64,000 bases of DNA from Crotophaga sulcirostris (Eukaryota; Chordata; Aves; Cuculiformes; Crotophagidae): contig VYZB01000289.1 of assembly GCA_013397455.1 (NCBI GenBank), positions 778,717-842,716 of the forward strand. Direction: 5' to 3'. The position numbers and the translations under genes are program-made. A model generated the notes under the pieces. The model had not been told where the DNA came from, searched no databases, and was given only the letters and a program-made list of their open reading frames with translations. Positions 37,690 to 49,800 of the stretch are shown piece after piece; position 1 is the stretch's first letter; each line of letters opens with the position of its first letter.

Positions 37690-40600
37690 ATTAGTCTGTT
37701 ACCCTTGCCATTATCTGTCTTAGACATAAGAGACACGTGACTCCAGAGCAGCATTCACAGCTTCAAACAGTAATGCTGGCATGCAATAGAGAGTGCAGTT
37801 ATGTCTAGGTCTGCACAAAGCTGGGGGTATTTTAGCATCATTCTCTTGGAAAGAAAGACTGGAAAACAAAATAATCCTGCATTGCAACACTGCAAATATG
37901 ACCTTACCTGTTGTGTTTTTAATAAAAAGGAGATAAAGCTTGGAAGGGTATTCTTTTATGCCACCCAAAATTAGACTATTGCATTCACTGAAGGCTTGTT
38001 GTAATGAATCTAGATAGGAACATGTCTTAATTATTACAGAGTAGGTGCAAAGTAGAGTAGTAGCAGTGCAAAGGAGAAATTGATGCCTCAGGAAATATAG
38101 TCTTTGACCCAGAACTCCCCAAAGCAAAGCAAACCAAACTAAGATACAATGTCAGAGAGTAGGCATTTCAATCTATGGTGCCCCGTATTTTTTTCCATGG
38201 GAAATGCAGATGCAGATTTAAACTTAGTGACACAGACTTGCTCTTCTCAGGTGCCTTTTACAGACTCCTTAGGCTTGTCCACAGACATACCTGGAGAACA
38301 AGTTGAAATCATTGCTCTGAGATGTGAACAAGTAATGTCGAGGCCAGTGGAAGGATTCTTGTCAGCTCTAAAGGTCTTCTGTTGCTAAGTCCACCCTAGT
38401 GCCAATGAAAGGCTCTTCATTACAGCCCTAGAAGTGGTGCTCTTTAACTCTCAGGCTTATTTTGGCACAGAATATTGACTAGCAGAACCTGTAGGTCTCC
38501 ATTTACCAGCCCAGCCTTTTCTGCCACTCCTCATTCAAGACTAATCCTTGCACACTGTGCAGGGGACCCCCTGCAATGTGCTGAGCACATATTTCTACAC
38601 TGGGTTGTGTTCAGCTTCTCACAGGATCTGAACTTGAAGATATGCTTGAACAGGCAATCCCAAGTAAAGCTGGCAGCAAAATTGTCTTCCTCCTACCTAT
38701 CTCAGCCCATGGATTCCACAGAACCTGGGACTTCTCTGGGGCTTGCAGGACCCTCCTGTACCCCCAGAGACACACCTTCCTTTCCCTGAGACAGGGCTTG
38801 GCGTCAGTGCCCAGTCAAAGGGTGGAAGCAGCATTAAGCACCTTCATTGCTTCAGGAATGAAGGGTGCTGGGCATTCCCCCAGCGTGGGGTTTGTGTCTT
38901 CTGGACACATGCTGCCAGGTGGGGCATTACTGGATGCAATGTACAGTACCAAGTACAAAGAAAAGTCTGATAGGCCCCACATTCATCAAATGGAGTAATT
39001 TTGCTTTAGTTTTGCCACACCATGTGTTTCTTTTGGCAGTCCTGGGCTGTCCTAATTGTGGGAGAATGTGTAGTAGTCTGTCATCCGCCTTTGCATTCCA
39101 GCTTCAGGAGCTGCTCTGCTGAAGCAGAGGTGGTTTCCCAGGCTGCAAATTATGGCTTAGTTTAAACAACAGCAACAACCTTTTTCATCCATCAAACTAA
39201 AACAGATTACTGTGTGCTTTGTTGTGGGAAGTGGTTGAAGAAGAGAGAATCACTATTTTCTTAGTGATCTTCCCAGTCATATTATTTTTGTGGCCCCTCA
39301 CAAAAAAAATAATTCCGTTCCAAAGAGGCAGCTCCAACTTCATCTCAACATAATTACCTTGCATTCAGTTGAACTTCAGCCCTTCTGTACACTAACTCTT
39401 CAATCTAATTGTCTGATTAAACTCGTATTTCCTCCAGAAAGGTACATAAATAAGTGAATTGTTGAGCAAATTAAGAATACTTAACAGCATTGCATCTGAA
39501 AAGTAGTTACGCTGATTAAATTTTCTGTCCTTGAGGATTTTCAGGAAATTACTTTTGATCGTCAATAACACAATTAAGTAAACTACACGCACATTAGCAT
39601 GAATAATTGATAAGAAATTATGTATTACCACGAAGCACTGATTTAATAATTCATGATGCGACACTCTAGTGACTGTGCAAAACTGGATAACATCGACAAG
39701 TCTGCCTGATGTTGCTGGAAATGCTGCAATTACAAACAAGTCCATAGTTTTGTTGTACAATAAAGAAAAGTATCTGATGCATGCTGTAGTTTCTGATTGT
39801 TTAATAATTGAATAAATTTAGAAAGAAGACCCTGAAAAGTTGCTGTACTGTTTTTATTCAGATTGATTTATCTGTCCAAGCATCTGCTGTCACATTTGAT
39901 GCTGCAGAGAGAAGGGAGGCTCTCAGGTTCTCAGCTGGAGCTTGATGGGTGTTTCACACTTGGAAAATTGTGGGACTCGAAGTTTTTCAGAGTCTCTTGT
40001 TAAGAGCAAATCGTCATAAGCCCCCCTAAGCCTGAGCCCAAAATCTGTTGGACTTCTCAGAGTCTGATGTGCCTGTAATTGTAATTATTCAGTATGATTT
40101 TGCGGGTGTTTGCTCTTAGTCAACCATAAATGAAACTTTCAGATTTGCATGTGTTGAGTCTGCACAATGCCACGTTAAACCCTAGGCCAATTCACCAATT
40201 ATTCTTTTGACTTCCCTAGGGAAGACAGATGTATATTTGCATTCTTGTTAGCATGTTGGTGAAACCGGGACATGGTGAGCCACATTTTCCTCTCCCGTTT
40301 TAGTCTGAGACCTGACTGCTCAGGGCACTGCAGCCCAAGGGAAGTTTCTTCAGGTTGCTGAGCAGTAGGACAAGGGCAAGAGCAAAACTCAAGAGATCTG
40401 TGTCTCAGTTGTGCTCTGTTTTAGCCACCCCTGCTCCTTTCCAGACTGACTGTCCACTGAAGGTAAGCCACCTACCTTCTTTCTGTGCTATCATATATCA
40501 GGCCTATGTCACTTAAACCACTCCTGTAATGGCCATGTCAGTAGCTCTGGTTATGTCTGGCATTTAAAAGTTTATAACTCGGCTATTAAAAGTCACTCAG

Positions 40601-43600
40601 GCAAAACCCCAGCATGAGAGGCCTAAGCCCAAGGGGATGATTTACATGCAAACTATTCCAAAAGGAGCCTGCGTGGTATTTTTTTCAGTTCTGTGAAGGA
40701 AAAATGGATGACCAAGACAAAGATGTTTTGTTTAAGGGTGTACTGCATTGCCACTAGATTCCATGCAGTAATTGTCTGTGAATTTCCATACTAATATGAG
40801 CCAGGTGTAGCCTGAATGGCCTCTGTGCAAGTGTCACTCACATGATTTAGGCAAAGGATCTCCAGTCCTGGTCTCTTTTCTCAAGAAATCACAGACAGAC
40901 AAAATGCCCAGATTTCCCCTCATTCCCCACCTTCCCTGCACAAGCAATCTCCCAACATCCTCACTTAACCACTCTGTGGAAAGCATGCAATCCTGTCTCC
41001 AGCTGCGGTGCTTGCACCCTGCTTGTGCTGTCCCCATGCCACAGTGTCCTGTTCCCCCCCACCGCTGCGCAGAGCTGTTCTGAATCCAGCACGGAGGAGG
41101 ATACAGCAGAGCCAACTGGGAAGCTGGGGCTCAGGGTTTATCTGCAGTTTATTGCAGTGTTTTGGGCCAGATTTTGTTAACAGGAACTGATGCAAAGCAC
41201 CAGGCCATGGGACCTTCTTTATAAGGCTGCATGCCATTCTCTCTACCTTTCATACATTTTATCTCTTCCACATCTATTTAGGCCTCTTTCTGCACATTAC
41301 AGCATGAAATGTGAAGCTGAGAGTGCACCTTTGCTCAGTTAAACTGTAGGCTGGATAGTTACCCTGCATGCTGGACAGTAATGAGATTGTTAAGCTAATT
41401 GGTTCTTTGTTAAGAGTATTATTTACAATGATGCTGAAGGCCACGTGCATGCAGAACTCTTTTTTTTTTTTTTTCCTCTTTCAGTCAGTGCCACCCTGTC
41501 TGTGTTCCCCACAGGCTGCTGTCCATGGCAAACTTAGTCTGACCTTCTTGGCAGCTCCTGCAGGACTCCCCCGGCCCATGTCAGAAAAGCCTGCTTCTAG
41601 GGCTGTGTGTCTGGAAAGTTTGCACTTCCACTGCTCACTTAGGCTTTCTGCTTCCCTGCAGCAGAGTTGCCAAGCACAGTGTGGGAGGAAGTTGTTTGGT
41701 GCTGGGCAGACCACGAGGGAGCAGGGGTTGGAGATGAAATGCTTGTGGTGTGCTGCTGTGGCACATTCTCCCTTTAAAAGAGCTGTTATTCAATAAAGAT
41801 CCTGTTGGGTCTGGCTGTTTGTGTGGTGGAAACTGTGTGTGAAGCAGGGGAAGTGAAAAGCCCTGAGTTGATACCCAAGCTCTGAGTACATAATTCAGAC
41901 CTCTCCACTGAAGAGTTTGACACTCCTGCCATGAATAAAAGAGCAGCCTCAGCACAGTGCAGTAAACAATGCTTTATTCTTTTAAGTTAAAAACTTCCTT
42001 TCCTCTGTTGTGAAATATCGACTTAGGTTGACCATATTACCACAAAATACAATCTTTTCCTAATATCAACCAAAGAAGCCTTTACATAGATCTGACCTGT
42101 GAGAATGAGGATTTCATTGGCACATAGAAAATCCAGCCTTGTTTGAGAGTGATGTGTTGACAATATTTTAATAATCCAACCGTACTGTCCTTATTGCCTG
42201 CCCTAAGCAATTTGCCACGAGACAAATAGCTGCTGGCCTGCCATCTCAGAAGTCTGAGCATCATTTTTTTGAGCTATGACGTCTCCTTTGATAGACTAGT
42301 AGCTAAATAATAGCCAAAACTCAACAGCATTTAAAATATTGATCTGCATAACTCTTCCAGTATTTAACACCAATGTCTTGTTCTGTAGTCAGGGTATTTG
42401 CAATACTGTTGTAACATCCATAGTGTGAAACAGACAAGGAAAAAACCAACACCATCTGTGTAATTTTATATGAGTTTCCATATGCAAAGCAATAAAAGGC
42501 AGCTCTTTTCTGCAGGTGGAATCATCCCCAGATCTAATCCCCCCACCCAAATCTGTTCTAATCAGCCTGAAAGTTGATTTCTTGTTTTCTCATAAAAGCA
42601 GCAGCAGCACTGAAGCTCTCAGACACTTAACAGTATAGCTTAATTTAAGTCACCCTACAGTGTCTGGAGCATCTGAGACTGCAACAGTTCTGCTTGTATC
42701 AAGGAAATACCCACTTCTCTCTGCTGGTCTAATGGCAGGGTGGTTGTTACTCCCCTGCTTTCTAAGCCCCAGCACAAGCCAGAGTCCTTTGACGTTAATG
42801 CTATGTACAGGTGGACACTTGGAAGTATTCAGTCTTTCACAACTTATCCATCTTCTGCTCCACAGATGGCCTGGGCAAACACAGCTCATTAGCTGCTAGG
42901 TTCTGTTCAGGTATACAGGTTCCTGTGTACTCTGAGCAGTGCCCTTCAGCCCATGCTGGGAGACCTCCCATCATGATCAGAAAAAGTACCCCAAGAGCAG
43001 CCATCAGGAGGCAGCCCAGATACAGCCTGTCTGAGACACTAGTCCTTGGGACTAGTCAAGGCCAGGAGAAAACTTTCAATTTCTAATTAAATTGTATTAG
43101 CTTTGTCAGCTGAACTCGTTTACCTTTCAGTTCTCCTACTTCAGAATTTTTGTTTATTATACTCCAGCATTCAGTATTAGCCCTAGAGCCTAACATTTGC
43201 TATAGTGGCAGATTTATTAGGACTCCTCTAGATATTGAATAGACTGATGGTTTTTTTATAGTATGCACACAGCTTCTTTACACCCGCACTGTACATGAGG
43301 CGATGTGTTAAATAAGATCCAAGCCCCATTAAATGAAGAAGCCCATCACTGCAGAGAAGACTCCCCAGGAACCTAAACTCTGCCTGTTATATCACAGCTG
43401 GCTCACCCTTGCTCTGTTGTACTGGTTGAAGCCATCAGGTTTTGGCAGATGCTAGAGAACCAAGATGCTGATGTGATCACCAGTCCTTGGCACAGCAAGG
43501 GATAGGAGCATCCCTGGGAGTTGTTAATTTTTATTAGAAATATTTCTGTAGCAGTGCACAAGAAATTGGCTGCTGGCAGGGAAAGAAGAGGTACAGGAGA

Positions 43601-45230
43601 AAAGAGCTGATTCTATTGCTCCTCTAAACCATTTCTCATATTTAGAGCTAAACCTAACCAGAACTGAACCAGAGGTTCTTCAGAGAGGGTGTCACAATCA
43701 CAGTCCAACAGCGGGTTAGAAAGGAAAGTTTCAAAAGCCCACTCAGAAAGTGAAATACATGAATAATTCTCCTGTGGGGCTGAACCTGCAAGTAATCCAG
43801 ATCAAAGTTGTAGCTTGTTATTCAGACAAATAACATGGAAGATAAGCAGCCAGGCATTCATGTGTGTCTGTGTTAGAAAACACCAACTTCTTCTCTTTTT
43901 GGTGGGGTTTCCCTTCACAGGGCTCAGACCTGCATTTAGGTGACCCTGCATCTCACAGAGCCATTTCTCTACCAAAAAAAGCCCAGCATCTGCTGCACAA
44001 TGTTTTATGTTTTATCCTCCACTATGAGGATGTGAGACAAAGCTCACAACCAGGGTCCAAGCTGGAAGGAAAGAAGAGGTTTTCTTAATCGTGATACTTT
44101 TGCGCTGTGCTCAGCCATCCTGAGCCCTACATAATTGTTTTTTTTCAGTACAGACATACCAAAGGGAGGTATTTCTTGCTAAGGAGCTCCCTTTGTTAGT
44201 AACTGAGCCATTCTCCATAGCTTGAGAGGCTTACTGTCCCCTCAATGAGGGCTCATGAGCTGTCTGAGACTGTGCCCTCCCCTCTCCCCCAGGTGCCTCT
44301 GTGTCACCCTGCTGTTCAGTGTCACACTGCCTTGGCTGCATCACACCATAACCAGAGATGAGGAGCAGTACAGCTGAAGATACAGGTGATACTCTTTGCC
44401 CCACACAAAGAGATCACTAGATCTGGGCTGAAATTTTCTTTTGAGGCAGCATTGGTTGCATTCAATTTCTTTTGCTAAAATGTAATATCTGCTGCTCTGT
44501 ACAAATGTCAAGTGTCTAGAGAACTGCTGAGGCTGGAAAGCCTCTTGTTTATGGGAAACTCTGGAAATCTTCCAATTCTACCCAGTTCAGATCAAATCAA
44601 ACTTTTTAAACAGTAATTCAGTGAGTTAAGAGCTATACTTTTGCACCAGCTCAATGAATCAGATACGTATTAAAATTACTTTAGTGACACTGGTGATCTT
44701 CTGTTCTGCAATATACCTTTTGCCAAACACTGTGAAAACAGGAAATGAGTGAATAAATGAGAGTCATTGTTATTAATTAGATTTTAGAATTACATTAATG
44801 AGCCAGGAAAGGGGAAACAAGGTACTGAAGACACTCTGTTTGTTCTGCCACCACATGGGCAGATGTTTTAGCCTTGATTTTGTAGTCTCTGTCTCTACGA
44901 TTTACCTGTGCTCAACCAAAATATATAGCTCCTGCATGTTAAGGTGGATTTATCCGGGACACAGGTCAACAAGGCCCATAGGAAAGCAAGCCTTAGCACC
45001 TGCTGCAAAGGGACTTGCATTGATCAGATGTTACTTTTGATTTACACCTTTTAAGCACATTGCTCCTCCTTCACCCTCTTCCCCTACGCCGTGCCTGGGA
45101 CCTCCTCTCTCCTTGAGCTCACCTCCTCGAAATTCTGTCAGCAGAAAGGAGCATTTTGGGCTCTCTACAGGTAGACTGGGAAGCCCTTTGAAGTGCTTCT
45201 GCCAGCAGAGACAGTGAGGGGGTAAAGCCC
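37690..45230. other. Intergenic DNA between DRGX and the CR1 element; no gene supported
   Basis: No open frame here has a recognisable domain. T15-type and A-rich simple runs occur, for example T tracts at 41460–41475. Two AT-rich, motif-dense blocks (39370–39800 and about 40060–40260) are the only structure that stands out. Confidence 0.55.
39370..39800. promoter_or_regulatory. Candidate conserved non-coding element between DRGX and CEFIP
   Basis: About 430 bp, AT-rich but not simple, with many homeodomain cores (CTGATTAAA, CAATTAAGTAAACTAC, TTTAATAATTCATGATGCG, TTTAATAATTG). It includes rare CpG-containing words, unusual in AT-rich neutral DNA. The minus-strand 122-codon open frame at 39392–39760 has no domain or start context and is probably chance. 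Confidence 0.35.
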
Positions 45231-45234
45231 CTCC

Positions 45235-46815
45235 CACTCTAGGGGAAGATCAGGTTTGTGACCACCTGGGGAACCTGAACATATGTAAGTCTATGGGACC
45301 GGATGAGATGCATCCCAGAGTCCTGAAGGAATTGGCTGATGTGGTTGCTAAGCCACTCTCTATGATATTTCCAACGTCATGTCAGTCAGGGGAAGTCCCT
45401 GGTGACTGGAAGAAAGGCAACATTGTGCCCATTTTTAAAAAGGGTAGAAAGGAGGACTCTGGGAACTACTGACCTATCAGCCTCACCTCTGTGCCTGGGA
45501 AGATCATGGAACAGATCCTCCTAGAAGCTGTGCTGAAGCACATAGGGAGGTGATTTGAGACAGCCAACATGACTTCACCAAGGGCAAGTCCTGCCTCAGC
45601 AACCTAGTGGCTTTCAATGATGGGGTGACCACACCAGTGGACATGGGAAAAGCGATGGATGTCGTCTATCTGGACTTCTGTAAAGCCTTTGACATGGTCA
45701 CCCACAACATTCCTCTTTCTAAATCGGAGGGATATGGATTTGATGGGTGGACTGTGTGATGGATAAGGAATTGGTTGGATGGTCCCATTCAGAGAGTAGT
45801 GGTCAGCAGCTCAACGTCCAGATGCAGATGCGTGACAAATGGTGCCCTTTAGGGGACCACTGCTGTTTAATATTTTCACTGATGATATAGACAGTAGGAT
45901 CGAGTGCACCCTCAGCAAGTCTGCAGATGAAACCAAGCTGAGTGGGGCAGTTGTCACACCAGAAGGATGGGATGCCATCCAGAGGGACCAGGACAAGCTG
46001 GAGAAGTGGGCCTGTGGGAACTGCATGAGGTTCAACAAGGCCAAGTGCAAGGTCTTACACCTGGATTGAGGCAATCTGTGGTTTCAATACAGGCTGGGGG
46101 ACGATGTGATTGAGAGCAGCCCTAGGAACAGGGACCTGGCCTACCGGTTGATGAGAAGCCCGACATGAGCTGGCAGTGTGCACTTGCTCTCCAGAAGGCA
46201 ACCATGTCCTGGGCTGCATCAAAAGGAGTGCAGCCAGCAGGGAGAGGGAGGTGATCCTCCCCCTCTACTCCTCTCTTGTGAGACCTCACCTGGAGCATTG
46301 TGTCCAGTTCTGGAATCCCCAACATAAGAAGGATATGGAACTATTGGAATAGGTCCAGGGGAGGGCCACGAAGATGATCAGAGGGCTGGAGAACCTCTGC
46401 TATGAGGACAGGTTGAGAGAGTTGGGGTTGTTTTGTTCAGCCTGGAGAGGAGAAGGCTCTGGGGGGACCTCATAGTGGCCTTCCACTACCTGAAGAGGGC
46501 TGAAAAGAAAGCTGGGAAGGGACTTTTTACAAGGGCAGGTAGTGATAGGATGAGAGGAAATGGCTTGAAACTGAAAGGGGGGAGATTTCAATTAAGATAT
46601 TAGGAAGAAATGCTTCACAATGAGGGCGGTGAGGCCCTGGCACAGGTTTCCCGGGGAAGCTTTGGGTGCTCCCTCCCTGGAGGTGTTCAAGGCCAGGTTG
46701 GATGGGGATTGGAGCAGCCTGATCTGGTGGGAGGTGTCCCTGCCCATGGCAAGGGGGTGGAACTGGATGATCTTTAAGGTCCCTTCCAACCCAAACCATT
46801 CTATGTTTCTATGAT
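45235..46815 (+). mobile_element. CR1 LINE, 5'-truncated, inactive
   Basis: The sense strand starts with the CR1 interior (GGAACCTGAACATATGTAAG, then GACCGGATGAGATGCATCCC). It runs through reverse-transcriptase sequence and ends in CCATTCTATGTTTCTATGA, the CR1 3' tail, at 46815. Translated pieces such as [15 protein letters not shown] and a later [18 protein letters not shown] frame show the RT domain, but frames shift and stops interrupt it (for example TGA at 45470 and 45552). The catalytic box, normally F-A-D-D, reads S-A-D-E. This is a dead copy of a family common in birds and other sauropsids. The 5' boundary is approximate. Confidence 0.92.
45839..46069 (+). pseudogene. CR1 reverse-transcriptase ORF remnant
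   Basis: The longest surviving open piece (76 codons) of CR1 ORF2, covering the palm region near the catalytic aspartates and the downstream [19 protein letters not shown] segment. The catalytic FADD motif is altered to SADE and both sides are frame-broken, so no function is expected. Confidence 0.85.
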
Positions 46816-49800
46816 AACAAGTGAGGGGCAGAAAAGTTTTCAAACGGCTCAGCATGGTATGGAAGATGATGTCTGCTGTGTGCTGCATTACTTAACAGTG
46901 TATACACAGCAACATGAGCATTAATTTGGGGGAATTAGGAGTGAGCAACGGTTTAGTTTGATCCAGGCAGGATTTAAGATTAGCTGGAATAAAAAGCACA
47001 TGTTGGAATTTGTATGGTTTTATCTAAGGTCTCTGAGAAACACAGGCTTCCTCCTGCTCAGCCCTATCAGGCGTAAGTGACCTTGGCTGAGAATGCTGCT
47101 CCAACAAAAGCCTATAGTACAGGTGCTGTCACATCTGTAAAACTTTTTGTTTTACCATTTGGGTCAGATTTATTTATGGGATGTTCTTACTGTCATGATA
47201 CAAAGCTCAGTTTTACTGACAAAACTGTGCCCTCTGAAGAAGTGCTTCAGGTGCAATATGAATATACCATTGCTCTTACATTAGCATCGCTCTTACAAAG
47301 TGAATGTGGCTGGAAGCTTTTCAAGGACCGGGCTGTGGTTTGGGTTTTTCGATGAGAAGTTTAAAAACTGAGAAGTATAAACCACATGGTTATTGTTCTA
47401 CTGAGTATTATCAGATAACCTCTCCTAGCATACCCCAGGGAGGCAGATATCCCATGCCATTAAACAAGTTCCAGATGCCAAGAAGGATATAAAACTACAA
47501 CCAGGTTCCTCTACCACTTGAAAACATAGTTAATTAGTACGAGGAATAGCCCTCTCCTTGGTGTTAATAACAAGATGATCAGCACAGAGCTGGTCACATG
47601 GCAACTGTATCCAAAGATGCAGACAGTCCAGCACAAGAAGGAGATCCACAGAGTCTCATTGGTGGCAGCTGGTGCTGGGAGCACTTTGTAACTGAAACAG
47701 AAACTGTTTTCTCCTCACACAGCCATTTTGGTAGTGGTGACATCTCTTTCTCATTCCAAACAGGACAACCTCCCCCCTACTCCCGCAAACGACCAAACTC
47801 CAAACACTGAAAAAAAAAGCAAAACAATGTTCTGCCCAACAAATCACAAAGTGATAAACCAGCTTGGACTATTGGAAACTTTCTGTGATATTTGAAAACT
47901 TTTGCTTTAGTTTCAACTTTTTAATACATGTTATTTAAATGAATGACTTCTTTTAGAGTTGTTTCAAGCCAAACCAAAATCTGTAGGACTGTTTACATAC
48001 ACATACATATAAACATCACAGGAGGATTTCTCAATAATTTTTCAGCAAGTTTCCCAGCTCAGAAGACCGTGGTTGAAAAAAACCATCACAAATGTGCTTT
48101 CACCTACCAGCAGTTTCAGTGTTGTCAAAGCAGTCTGTTTTTTTTCAGCAGAGAAGCTGTTTTATTGGAAAATTCCTGCTAAGGTGCGGTCATAGGACTT
48201 GTCTGTGTCAGTAGGTTTTTGGGCTAGTGTTCCAGCTGGTATTTGATCCTGCTTTGTTTATGCTAAGGCTCATCTAGTTGCTAAGGTAAAAAGTTTTCTG
48301 CTAGTAGAGTCAGTGCTAGCACCAGTTATGTTGCTGGGTTGAACTGTTAAGGCTGATCTCGTTGCCAGGAGAAGAGTTTCTTATCTTGTGTTCATACGCA
48401 GTGGTTTCACAAAGGGCCATTAAGCAATAGGCTTCTCCATCTCCGTTTACAGTCTCATTTGGCGCAGCCTGGGGGACTGCTCAGGACTCACCAACAGCAT
48501 CACCTTTAACAAGAGGAGTCTGTATGAGGGCAACCAACTTGCACTTCCAGCAGAAGAGATGGAGGTATGGAGGTATCCCAGGTAGAGCCCCTAGTCCTGG
48601 CAAGAATATGGAAAGAGGTGAACATTTGTTCTTCTCGGATAGTGGAATATGGGAAGCCTAGTAAAAAATTGAGGTCCCTTGGGGCAGACCCTGCAAGTAA
48701 CAGGATACACGAACTTGCAAAAGGGAGATGCAAGGATAGTTCAAGGATGTTGTTTAGATCACGTTCAGACACTTCAGTAGAACATGAACACTGTATCTAT
48801 AATTGTGTATAGACATGTAGGCATGTCTAGGTACATCTCTATATAGGCACACATCCATGCATGGATGTCCTATCAACAAATCTTATATTATACTGCAATA
48901 TGAAATTCTCCTTTTATTTCTTTCTAACTTTTCCTTTGAGAAAGTTCACAAAACCACAGCCAGTTTTGGCATGGACTATTCTGAAATGTTTCCATTCACA
49001 TTCCCTGGGAAGGAACACAATCTCAGGGGACCTGATCCAGGCAGGCAGTGCTCACCAGCAGAAACCAGTTCTGCCAACAGACTTTCAGCAATTCCAGTGC
49101 AACGAAGAAAGGGTCTCTCTTGGGCCAGATCCAGTGCATATGCTCTACATCTTATTAGTGCGGGGATCAGAAAGGAGGATTGCTCTTTATCTCGCAGTGA
49201 CATCTGTGGCCTGTCAATGTAAGGAAGATCCTGAAGAAGGTCACCTTAGCTCACCTGAATTGCTTCATGTTGTTGGTGACTACACTAACATTTCTGGCAT
49301 AGCAAAAAAGCAGGTTGCCCGTTTTTGTGTGCTCTGAATGCTACCGTTCCCTGTGCCTGTTTTAAGCAACTGGAGGGACGGCTGACAGAAAATGCTTTTC
49401 AAAGTATATCCCCAGCTTTGAACATATTTTACTTTTTGTTTGAGTTCAACTTCTTTACATTACCAGAAAGATTTAAAAAATCGTCCTTGCTTCCCACAGT
49501 CTTCTCCCTCTCCTTCCTTCAAGGCACCCCATATCATTTATTTGATATGGACTTCGACATCAGAAAGCACTCATTTTTTAGCACTGCATGCTCTTTCTCC
49601 AAAGGCTTGAGTTAAACTTGCTTTAAATAAAAACACAGAGCTATAAGCAATTGGGACATAAACGATTTTTCTTCTGCACTATTGAAATGCTGCTTTCTAA
49701 GTATGTTCAATAGTGTATTAGAAACAAGTCCCTAATCATCCATAGAATACTGAAGACCTGACTATCTAATGTAAAAAAATCAACAACATAAAAATTTGAG

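Noticed and set aside
39392..39760. 122-codon hydrophobic minus-strand frame
   Set aside because: It falls inside an AT-rich candidate regulatory element. The hydrophobicity follows from T-rich codons, and there is no homology or promoter.
48861..49337. 158-codon plus-strand frame between CR1 and CEFIP
   Set aside because: No domain, no splice partners and irregular composition. It overlaps another frame of similar length.
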